DNA from: Sciurus carolinensis
Lineage: Eukaryota > Chordata > Mammalia > Rodentia > Sciuridae
NCBI RefSeq assembly: GCF_902686445.1
Contig: NC_062226.1
Location: forward strand, 11,566,001 to 11,630,000
Length of the DNA stretch: 64,000 bases
Direction: 5' to 3'
The notes under the pieces are model-generated. The model saw nothing but the letters and a program-made list of their open reading frames with translations. It searched no databases and had not been told where the DNA came from. This document shows, piece by piece, positions 32,492 through 41,959 of the stretch; within the stretch, counting starts at the first letter, position 1; every line of letters starts with the position of its first letter. The position numbers and the translations under genes are program-made.

Positions 32492-32682
32492 ATTGAAGCT
32501 GGACTTGGTGGCACAATTCCAATGACTCGGGAGGCTGAAGCAAAAGGATTGAAAGTTCGAGGTGAACTTCAGCAATTTAGTGGGGTGCTGTCTCAAAATT
32601 ATTATGAAAAATAATAATGGTTGGGGATGTGACTCAGTGGTTAAGCACCTCTGGGATCAATCCCCACTACCAAAAAGATAAA
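32492..32682 (+). mobile_element. B1-dID SINE
   Basis: gacttggtggcacaattcca to an ID half with ggatgtgactcagtggttaa and caatccccactacc. Confidence 0.9.
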
Positions 32683-32704
32683 AAGATGATAGTAAAATTA
32701 TAAT

Positions 32705-33340
32705 TACCTTTGAATTAGTTACCTATGGTTACATAAATTGCCTCCTGCACTTGGTGATTGAATAGCACTTATCTTGTAGTTTCTATAGGTCAGGAATCTG
32801 AATGTGACTAAAATGGATATTCTGCTTTCGGATCTCTCATGGGCTATAATGTAGGTGTTGGCTGGCACTACAGTCATGTCCTGTCTCAACTAGGGAAAGG
32901 TGAGTGCTGGTAGGATTCTGTTCAAATGAGGACCTCGGTTTTGCACTGGCTGTTGGCTAAGGCTGCTCTCAGTTCCTTGCTATGTAAGCCTCTCTACAAG
33001 GATCTCACAACATGAGATTGGCTCATCCAAGTGGCCTGAAAAAGGGAGGAAATCAGTGTTACAACCTAATTTTGGAAGCAGCATCTCATCACTTTTGTGG
33101 TATTCGAATCCTTAAAAAAGCAAGTCACTGGGACTGAGGTTGTGCCTCAGTGGTAGAACATTTGCCTAGCATGTCTGAGGCACTGGGTTCAATTCTCAGC
33201 CTCGCATATAAATAAATGAATAAAATAAAGGTCTATCAACATCTAAGAAAAAAAAAAGGCAAGTCACTAAGTCAAGTTCACACTCAAGGTGGTGGGGGTG
33301 GATTATACAAGGGCTTGAATCCCACGAGGCAGGGATCTTT
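32705..33340 (-). mobile_element. MLT1-like LTR interrupted by an ID SINE
   Basis: aggtgttggctggcactaca, ggctgctctcagttccttgc, gcagcatctcatcacttttg and, after the SINE, acaagggcttgaatccca follow the reverse MLT1 pattern. Confidence 0.6.
33120..33268 (+). mobile_element. ID SINE of the long-tail type with target-site duplication
   Basis: GCAAGTCACT is repeated at 33120-33129 and 33259-33268 around the element. Body gttgtgcctcagtggtagaa; tail aaaggtctatcaacatctaa plus A run. It is inserted in the MLT1-like LTR. Confidence 0.88.
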
Positions 33341-34070
33341 GAGAGCTTATCAGTTTGTGTTGAGTCAGAAGATAGGAGCCATGCAGTGGGTTATATGGGA
33401 GAAAGTTAAGAGAATTATTACACTCTAATAAATGAGTGAAGATAAAAGGAAATTCTACGTAGCACCTTGTGGCTTAGGACAAACTTGGAAAAGGGATCCT
33501 ACTACTCCCAAGTCTGGGGTTCTAACTTCAATTGGAAAAATAAGTTCATCCTACTGGACAGGAGAGTTTTGCTGACTGGCCCAGTCCCAAGGTAGTGACA
33601 GCAGAAAAGCTACTCTCCTGGCCACAGGTAAAGTGCACAACCTGTGGAAGGATTGGCACCAGTACAGGCAGGAGGCCTTTAGAAGCTGGGGGGTTTCAGA
33701 TTTCAGGGCACAGATTTCCATGTTGAGAGAGACGGGGAAATTATTGCCAGGTCAGACTGAGGTTGCAGTGACACCAGTGGATTACGTGAGCTGGATGCAT
33801 GCGTGGCTAGGGAAGGGGATGTCTTTATACCCACATCACTGGCCTACCATGTAGCTGTAGGCAAAAAGGAAGAGAACCCTCCTCCTGCAGTGCTCCCCCA
33901 ATGCCCTGAGAAAATTTGTCACTGTGGTCACTGCAAAGGAGAGATCCTTCAGTGAATTCTGTGCACTATTGCAGAGCATAGATTGAAGGGTGAATTGGGA
34001 ACAGGAAGTTAATAAAATCATCAGCACTGGAGCCATTTTAGAAGCTACCTACGATAACTGGTGTCTGCTA

Positions 34071-34291
34071 AAGAAATTGAGTTCAACAGCTAAACCTTAG
34101 GCTGACTTCCCATAGCTATGGAAGTGACTTCCCTGGTCACCAAGGCAGTGCATGCATGTTGGGGTTACCTTCACCTTTTCTATAAATTGTACCAAAACAC
34201 CCACTTATGTTCTTTAATTTGTACCATTCCTTCAAATAAAGAAATTTGGTACCACCCCCAAAAAAAAAAAGAAAGAAAGAAATTGAGTTCA
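34071..34291 (+). mobile_element. short processed retrocopy with poly(A) tail and 15-bp target duplication
   Basis: AAGAAATTGAGTTCA at 34071-34085 and 34277-34291 flanks 34086-34276. The insert ends with an AATAAA signal (about 34235), ttggtaccaccccc and an A run, the mark of a reverse-transcribed mRNA. The parent gene was not identified, because only a 3' UTR-like stretch is present. 33470-34070 before it is unique sequence with nothing recognised. Confidence 0.75.
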
Positions 34292-34492
34292 GATGGGCAT
34301 GGTGGCACATGCCTGTAATCCTAGCAACTTAGGCTGAGGCAGAAGGTTCCCAAATTCCAGGCCAGCCTCAGCAACTTAGTGAGACCCTGTCTCAAAATTT
34401 AAAAATAAAATGGACTGTGGATGTAGCTCAGTAGTGGAACACTCTGAGTTCAATCCCCAATACTGCAAAAGAAAAAAAAGAAATTGAGTTCA
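34292..34492 (+). mobile_element. B1-dID SINE using the same target sequence
   Basis: gggcatggtggcacatgcct to caatccccaatactgc plus A tail. A third copy of AAGAAATTGAGTTCA at 34478-34492 closes it, so it entered at the right-hand target repeat of the neighbouring retrocopy. Confidence 0.9.
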
Positions 34493-34570
34493 TTATGGAA
34501 AACTTTTACAAACACACACACACCAAAAAACAAAAACAAAAAACTCCCACATGATTTCACAGATAAATTC

Positions 34571-34800
34571 TTTTTTTTTTTTTTTGGGGGGGGGTACCAG
34601 GGATTGAACCCAGGACACTTAACCACTAAGCCACATCCCCAGCCTTTTTTTTATTGTATTTTTTAAGTTTTGAGACAGGGTCTCTCTAAATCCTTGGGGC
34701 CTTGCTAAATTGATGAAGTTGGTCTCAAACTTGTAATCCTCCTGCTTCAGCCTCCTGAGTCACTGGGATTACAGGTGTGCGCCAGTGCACACAGCTCATA
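34571..34800 (-). mobile_element. B1-dID SINE, inverted to its neighbour
   Basis: T and G runs, gtaccagggattgaacccag, then the reversed B1 half ending gtgtgcgccagtgcacacag. 34801-35110 shows nothing recognisable. Confidence 0.92.
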
Positions 34801-35111
34801 GGTGAATTCTATTAAACATTTAAGGAGAAATAATGCCAATTTTACCAAAGCCATTTCAGAAAGTGGAAGAGGATGGAACTTCCAACTAGTTTTATTAGGC
34901 TAACCTGACACCAAAACCAGACAATATTACAAAGAAAATTTTGGATTAGTATTCCTCATGAACAAAGATGTAAAAATCATTAATATGTTATATAATAAGC
35001 ACTTTAATATATAACAATCATCCACAGACATATATGATACATATGTATTATACACACACACAAACATGAAGTATAATGCAAGTCTCAGGATACAAAGTTG
35101 GTTTAGAATTT

Positions 35112-35469
35112 GAAAAATCTGTGAGACCTTGTCTCAAAATAAAAAATAAAAAGGACTGAGGATGTAGTTCAGAGGTAAAGCACTCCTGGGTTCAATCCCT
35201 AGTCCCTCCCCCTGCCCCCCCCCAAAAAAAAAAAACAGTTAAAAAGACATTTAGAGCTGGGTGCAGTGGTGCATGCCTGTAATCCCAGTGGCTCAGGAGG
35301 CTGAAACAGGAGGATCACAAGTTCAAAACCAGTCTCAGCAATTTAGTGAGGTCCTGAGCAACCCTGTCTCTAAATAAAATATATATTTTTTTAAAAAGGG
35401 GTTGGGAATGTGGCTCAGTGGTTAAGCGCCCCTGGGATCAATCTCTGGTACCAATAAATAAATAAATAA
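35112..35469 (+). mobile_element. two B1-dID SINEs in tandem
   Basis: The first (35112-35236) is 5'-truncated (gagaccttgtctcaaaataa, ID half, C and A runs). The second (35254-35469) is complete (ctgggtgcagtggtgcatgc to an (AATA)n tail). Confidence 0.9.
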
Positions 35470-36385
35470 TAGTCAATTGATTAATAACCTTAGTTATATC
35501 TTCTCTTTTGCCCGGTAAGATAACATGTACAGTGGGTTATCTCATCATGTAACTGTGAAAGGTCCAGTTCTGCCGCTGCCCATTTAAGCTAATAACTTGA
35601 GAGACAGAGAAAAAAGTTTGATTGCTAATAAGCCAGCAAATTGGAAGACAGACCCAAATTCCATCTTGCCAGGTGCAAAGTTTATATGGTGTTTCCAATT
35701 TTAGCCATTGCCAGGCGGGCACTACAGTGGTATTGATGCAGTAATCAATTCTCTTGACATAGTTTTGATGTTGTCCACAGGTCACCAGCATTCCAGACAT
35801 TCCTTGTTCCTGTAAACCTAAAGAAAGATAGATTACTAATTAGGAGTTTGTATGACTGGTATTGCTCTTTGATATTTTCCTTCATTCTTCTTTTCAAGGA
35901 AGGTTGACTTTATTGGTTAATTATTTGGGGAGTAAGACAAGGAAGAGTGAGGCAAAACAGAAACCATGAAAAACAAACTCTTAGTGCTAGGAGTGAATTA
36001 ACCCAACTGTCGGCTTCAATCATATTCACAGTCCCAGGAATCTTCTTGGGTACCATAATTATGCCTGATCACATCAGAAAGTTAAGGTTTCAGAGCAACC
36101 ACTTGCCCAAAAATCTCAGGAGAGACAATCACCTATAGGGAGAGATGAAACTTGAGCATTCTCTCACCTGAGTTTTAAGGAACCAGAAAGAATAGTTAAG
36201 AATTCAGCTAGAACAGTTGACAACTTGGTGAAGGTCAAGTGCAGGCTAGCAAGGCAGGGTCAAGTTCCTGGGAGCTGAAGAAATTAAGAATGGGGAAGGG
36301 GATCTCTGTGCACCTTTGAAGGCCCTTTCTTTCTTTGCAGAAACCCCACCAACTATTCAGAGAAATGATGAGAAAGGAGTCTAAG
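35470..36385. other. intergenic stretch, no gene seen
   Basis: Only short open frames on both strands. Composition and phrases suggest an unidentified old LTR or DNA element, but I could not name it. Confidence 0.4.
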
Positions 36386-36504
36386 AAATACTGTGTGGGG
36401 CTGGGGATGTAGCTCAGTTGGTAGAGTGCTTGCCTTGCATGCACAAGGCCCTGGGTTCAATCCCCAGCACCACAAAAAAATTAAATTAAATTAAAAATAC
36501 TGTG
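36386..36504 (+). mobile_element. ID SINE close to consensus, with target duplication
   Basis: AAATACTGTG at 36386-36395 and 36495-36504. The body ggggatgtagctcagttggt and aatccccagcaccac is almost unmutated, so it is a young copy. Confidence 0.9.
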
Positions 36505-36565
36505 GTGCTGACCTGGGGAAGTGGGAACAGTATTTGTATAGAAGGGGCAAGAAACTACCTAGATC

Positions 36566-36780
36566 CAGTCAGGCACAGTGGTGCATGCCTGTAATCCCAG
36601 CAGCTCAGGAAGCTGAGACAGGAGGATTGAAAGCTTGAAGTGAGCCTCCATAATTTAGCGAGGCCCTAAGCAACTTAACAAGACCCTATCTCAAAATAAC
36701 AAATAAAAAGGACTGGGAATATGGCTCAGTGATTAAGCATTCCTGGGTTCAATCCTCAGTACTATAAAAAGAAAAAAAGA
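36566..36780 (+). mobile_element. B1-dID SINE
   Basis: aggcacagtggtgcatgcct to aatcctcagtactat plus A-rich tail. Confidence 0.92.
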
Positions 36781-37169
36781 AATACCTTGGTCCATCTCCT
36801 TTTATTCAACTAAAAAACAAAAGCTTTGATTTTGGAGTGGGAGGAAAATGCTTTTAGGGATGAAAACTCCTTGCTGCTGGGAGCAAGGAAAAGAGTTAAA
36901 AACAATAACCAACAAAAAAGAACAAAACAAAAACCTACTCCTGGGGTAGGGGCAAGATTTTGCAGTGGGGCCATAACTACAGTAGAAGAGAGACAGGAAA
37001 ACCCTTAGGGCTGCAGGTCTAAAACTCATAGACACAATACATGGCTAAGATTAAACTTTAATCAGAGAACAACAGAGAATATATCCCATCACCACCACCC
37101 AATACCAAATGAACAAGTTTAGAATAGCAAGTAACAGCAGAATACATTGCCTAGAAAATACGGGCAGTT

Positions 37170-37304
37170 TCTCCTCCTCCCCATCTCTCTCCCCTCCCCC
37201 TTTTCCCTCTCATCCTTCTCTTCCTCCTTTCCTCCTTTTCCCTTTCCCCCTCCTTCCCTTTCTCCTTCTCTTCTCTCCTTTCCCCTCTCCCTGTCTTTCT
37301 CCCC
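37170..37304 (+). repeat. polypyrimidine tract
   Basis: About 135 bases almost entirely C and T (four purines at most near the start and end), ending four bases before the provirus LTR. Confidence 0.9.
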
Positions 37305-37308
37305 CTAC

Positions 37309-37868
37309 TGTTATGGGGTGCAACTTAAGAACAGACTGATCACCACTGAGAAGTCCAAATTTGAGAGTCTTTATTAAGCCAGCTGGCTGACTGTCTCACA
37401 CAATGCCCCAAAAAATGGCTATTGGGAGAACAGCCCTGACCACAGGGTTGTAGGGGTTCTTATACCAAAAATCGCATCAATCATAAGTGTCTGTTGCTAT
37501 GATTCAAAATTACAAACTAACATCATGAAATCAACAACAGGGGGAAGTGGGTCAAAATGACCCTTACCTAAGTACAAACTAAAGAATGTTTGCTAACATC
37601 CACACAGTTACCGTTTACATGGTACATTGGTTAAGAGCAATAGAGGTCAAAAGAGAGCAATTTTTACTACATAGGTATTGCCATTGTATATTATTAAACA
37701 TGTCACGCTAAGTAACTGATGATGGGTACAGAGGCAGGGTGTTCCCATGGGAGAAGCTTATTTCCTACAAAACATGGGGTCTCAGAGCAAAATGGAGTCT
37801 GTTTAGTCATTTCCCTTAGAGTCTGGCCTAGAGCATTCTCATGGAGCCAGATCTGTCAGTCCATCACA
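37309..37868 (-). repeat. provirus 3' LTR
   Basis: Ends TG...CA. In minus sense it has a TATA-type box (TATAAGAACCCC, reverse of 37453-37464) and AATAAA (reverse of 37370-37375), about 90 bases apart, fitting a U3-R-U5 layout. Confidence 0.92.
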
Positions 37869-37885
37869 TTCCCCACTGGTTTTAT
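37869..37885 (-). other. provirus polypurine tract
   Basis: Minus strand aaaaccagtggggaa directly abuts the 3' LTR, the usual plus-strand priming position. Confidence 0.6.
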
Positions 37886-37893
37886 GTACATAA

Positions 37894-38633
37894 TCAAATC
37901 ATTGATTCATTAGTAGTGCATAGGTGATTGTAGTGAGTGTGCAACCCCATTAGCTTAACAGACTGGATTCTATCTCTAACATATTTAGGCGAACAGTTTA
38001 TCATGTATGGCCCGATTGAAAGTCTCAACATAACTAGAATGAGAGGTCCCACCATTGTGGTTATTAGAGTAGTTAACAAGGGGGACCAAGAGAACAGATT
38101 TTGATACCAATTTTTCTCAGGTTTTTAGCTTTTTTTTTTTTTTACCTTTTTGAGCCTTTTTTTAAAATCAAAGATAAACTATCATGAATGACACCTGAGA
38201 GGTTAGTATAGAAACAATAGGTCTCTCCTAAGGCCACACATAATTTTTTTATTTTAAAAATAACAAATTTGATCCTCTTTTGCTTTGTAAAACTACCTCA
38301 GCAGTTGAATCAAGGGAATTTTTTAAGTGACTTACAGAGTTTTCTAACTCACTTAAGTTCAAATCTATTTGTCTACTCAAAGTTTTGAAATTCTGGTTTC
38401 CAGTAATCAGGGCAGTGGTTCCTACAGCTGTGGAGCCCATTATACCTATTTTCACTAGGAGGGGAACTAAGACAGGGGCCACTTGTTTAGATATTAGCCC
38501 CATATGTTCCTTTCATCCCTCCCCATCATAATAATATACAGAATTTAGCCCTTTTGGCAGTCAAAAAGTTGAACAGTTAAGCACAGAGTTATTTCTGATG
38601 TAGTCCAAGCAAGAGAAAAAACACGATTAACAT
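37894..38633 (-). pseudogene. provirus env remnant: leader start and transmembrane subunit, surface subunit missing
   Basis: A leader-like start (38633, hydrophobic, stop after 14 codons) is followed within about 150 bases by the transmembrane part: a small-residue/hydrophobic fusion-peptide-like stretch and heptad-like helix (38249-38503), then the membrane anchor and cytoplasmic tail remnant (37894-38079). The surface subunit, usually over 1 kb, is absent. Stops and frameshifts separate the parts. Old virus copy, non-functional. Confidence 0.65.
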
Positions 38634-38734
38634 TTTTTCAGTCTTATCTTTAGATGGTGGTTGGGGTCTCTGAGGGCTGTCCATTTTTCTGTTGTTTTGA
38701 CTCACATGTGATGAGCCCATGTTGTGAGTAAGGT

Positions 38735-38960
38735 CTCTTCCATTTCAGCCAGGTGTTAGTCCTTTCTGGAACAATTTGATGTAGACATAGTCTTCTGACT
38801 GATATGGGTGTTGGAAATCAGTGGTCTCTTGGGGCTGGTTCTCTCATAATTTGAACTTGTTAGACTTAACAACAGGTTAGAACAGGAGCAGGTTCTTGGT
38901 AAGGGTGGAGGAAGGGCTCCGAAAGCATTAAACTTTTAATCTCTCAGAGGTTATTTGCCT
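38735..38960 (-). pseudogene. provirus pol remnant (integrase C-terminal end)
   Basis: Minus strand reads YVYIKLFQKGLTPG then a stop where the family has Trp, and upstream a GALPPPL motif. This fits the C-terminal domain of gammaretroviral integrase. No reverse transcriptase or RNase H block was found. Confidence 0.6.
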
Positions 38961-40170
38961 CCAACTTTCTGGACCCAAACTGGCTCTTATTTTTGTGATT
39001 TAACCCAATTTACCTATCTATATTGACTGTCTTTTAAAATTTTTATTATTACCCCTTTAATTTTAGGTACTTTTTACTGCTGTAAGGAAAAAGAGCAATG
39101 ACCGCTCTTGCTGCTTCGAGCTGAGAGGGGGCGATGTGGGGTGGGGCAAGCAGTAAAAAGTTCCTTTCTAGGGGTAAAAGTCTTGTTCTATGAAAGAAAC
39201 AAACAAAAAAAAAAAACCATGAGTACAAAATAAATAGCATCTGGAACATGTCAATGAATATTATGAAGCTGATAGAAATTAATAATCTCTTACCAGGAGG
39301 TGGAGGAGCTGAGACGTTGTTTACATAAAATGGCCTAACAAAGTCTAACAAGGCTGGAGAGGATAAGGCCTTAATTGTAAATCTTAACACTGTTGGAGTT
39401 ATCAGGAATGTAAACACAACATTTAGTTAAGTTACTTACTGTCATCTGATTTTTTGTAAAATAGCTTTTTATTGGCATGATCTCTTTGTTTAGTAGAGAT
39501 CCCTTTATTTTTGTTACTCAGGGCTAGAGAATCATACTAATAAACATTGATTAAGTCTGCCTGTACTGGAGGTTAGGATGATCTGTAGGCCTTAAACTGA
39601 CTAAAAACTTATAACTCTAACAGTTTCTCTTGATAGTTATCAGGCATTTTTGTCTAAGAATCTTTTTTGTTACCTCTAGTCTTACTTATTTGGGGGAGGG
39701 TCTACCACAAGTGTACATCTCAAGTTACATTAAAATAACTATTGTTTAGTTTTTTAAAAAAAATGTCCAGGAATGACATTGTTTTAGTTGTAACTGTTTT
39801 TGCTAGGTGTTTAAAATCAAGCTGGTCAAATTGACCTTGTTCCTATCTGCTGTTAAGAGTCAACTGAGTTCCCACAGAGGTTACTCTTGGGGAGCTTGAG
39901 AGCAGCTTCTTAGCTCCTTTAGTGCCATTCGCCTGGTCGGGTCTCCTTGATGAGGTGGCTTCCTTTGGAAGCATTAGGGATGTCTCCCTTTTCCAAGGAT
40001 ATCCTCCTCTGCAGCAGGTGCACTGATCAGCTTCTCATCCTCTAATGGTCTCATCAATCTCCCTGATCAGAAGGTCGTGTGGCCCAGAGTGGCAAAGCTC
40101 CTTAGAGAAGTTCTCTTGTTCCCTGGGTTTAGACTGACTCTGAGGGCAAGAGCCAAATATTGATTCTCTT

Positions 40171-41959
40171 GACCCCTTTATTTTAGAGATTCTGTTCATG
40201 ATTTTTTACCATCTTCTCTGTTTGGGCAACTTTATTTTCAAGATTAAATATTTTGTCTTCATTGTCTGAGGTTCTGCCTTCCAAGTGGTCTAGTCTTTTG
40301 GTGATGCTTTCTATTGAGTTTTTTATTTGGTTTATTGTTTCCTTCATTTCAAGGATTTCCATTTGGGTTTTTTTTTTTTTTTTTTTTTTGAGAATCTCTC
40401 TTTGTTGAAATGATCTTTTGCTTCCTGCAGTTGCTCTTTCAGCTTATTGGTATTATCATTCATTGCCTGCATTTGCTCTCTTATCTCATCCTTTGCTTTG
40501 CAAATCATCTTAATCATGTATAATCTGAAGTCCTTTTCTGACATTTCTTCTAACATACTGTCATTGGATTCTATTAATATAGAATCTAGATTTGATTGGA
40601 TCATTTTCTTCCCTTGTTTTTTCATGTTGTTCATGTATCTTCCCCTCTAGCAGTGCAGATCTGGGGTATTGCAGATTTCCCCCTATAGGCTTATAGTGGC
40701 CCTATAGGTTTCCAAAACCTTTTCTTTAAGGGGAGATCAATATTAGCAGTGCCCAATTCAGACACTATGCAATCCTAGTCCAAATAGCCCCTATGAGGAC
40801 AATAACAAAATTGTCATAATAAACAGAATGAGTTCAAATATTATCTTCAGTAAAACAAACAGATTTGCAATAAGGTCTGCAGTTTCTAGTGGAGGACAAA
40901 GAGGATGCAGAGGGATATAGAATGTGGCTGTTAATGGGATAAGAAAAGAATATACAGAAGTTCTAGATAATAGAAAGGTGAGAGTGTAATCAAAAGAAAT
41001 GGATGTTAGCATGCAAAAAAGGGAGAAAGAGACTCTGAGGGAACAGGTAAACAAAAGGAAAAGACAGCAAGAAAAGTAAAGAAATAAAAACTTAAAATTT
41101 TTCAATAACGAGAAAAAAGAAAATCTACAGTATAACAGTCATATAGTAATGAAACCTCTCAGTGTTCAGTAGCCTGATGCATGAGAGGTACCTGACAATG
41201 AGCTTCAAGCCTCCAGCAGGCGTCGCAGGGTGGGATTTGCCTCACCTAAAGATTGGAGCTATGGCTTCCAGGATTATCCAAGATGGCTGCTCTGGCTTCC
41301 AAATGTGTTGGCAAATGGGGAACTGCAGCTCAGGGTGTGGACATGGTCAGCTGGAGGTCCTGGAGGCAGGATGTAGTTGGTCAGGCAGGGGTCCTGGAGG
41401 TCGAGTGTGTTTGGTGTGGTTGTGGGATCCTGGAGGCCAGGTGCAATCAGTCGGTCTGGGGTCCCGGTGATAGGGCGCAGTCAGTTGGTCTGGGGGTCCT
41501 GGCGGCAGGGAGCAGTCAGTGGATGTGAGGGCCCCAGGGCAGGGAGTGATTGGTCAGGCTGAGGGATCCTGGAGACAGGGCTCAGTCAGTCCGGCCAGGG
41601 GTCCTACAGGGCCTGGCTGTCGTCTCAAAATGGTGGCAGCCACGTGTAATCAAACCTGCAGGTACTGTAACAGTGAACTTCCAGGCAACAGCAGGCACCT
41701 GGTGCTCCACTAGTGGCCGACGATCAGTTGCTGACTGTTGTCTGATGATTAGGAGGTGAACCTCGTGCCTTGGGTGATGGATAGGTGTAAGGCAGGCGTT
41801 GGACAGGCAAGAGGCAGGCAAATGGCGGATGATAGGCACTTGACAGTGACCAATCTGCACTCAAAAAAGGCCTCGATATGCTGGCAGACTGCAGGTGATC
41901 ACAGCAGACAAATGGGGTAAGCAGCAGGGGATCAATAAGCAGCCGACCCCTTTATTTTA
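40171..41959 (-). mobile_element. 3'-truncated L1 inserted in the provirus
   Basis: GACCCCTTTATTTTA at 40171-40185 and 41945-41959 flanks 40186-41944. On the minus strand it starts with a GC-rich L1 5' UTR (about 1.3 kb, with repeating ggtcctggaggc-type units), then the start of ORF1 from 40634 (coiled-coil N-terminus, about 90 codons), then an A run (T run at 40367-40389 on +), more coiled coil, and stops without ORF2, 3' UTR or poly(A). Confidence 0.75.

Noticed and set aside
36396..36472. tRNA-Ala-like sequence that might be a tRNA gene
   Set aside because: It is an ID SINE: tRNA-like A and B boxes but followed by an A-rich tail, flanked by a target duplication, and repeated many times in the window.
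37109..37377. 76-codon frames rich in Ser, Pro and Leu
   Set aside because: Product of the polypyrimidine tract; no gene-like features.
40344..40634. 96-codon minus strand frame that looks like a coiled-coil protein gene
   Set aside because: It is the N-terminal start of L1 ORF1 inside the L1 insert, ending in an A-run lysine stretch; not a host gene.
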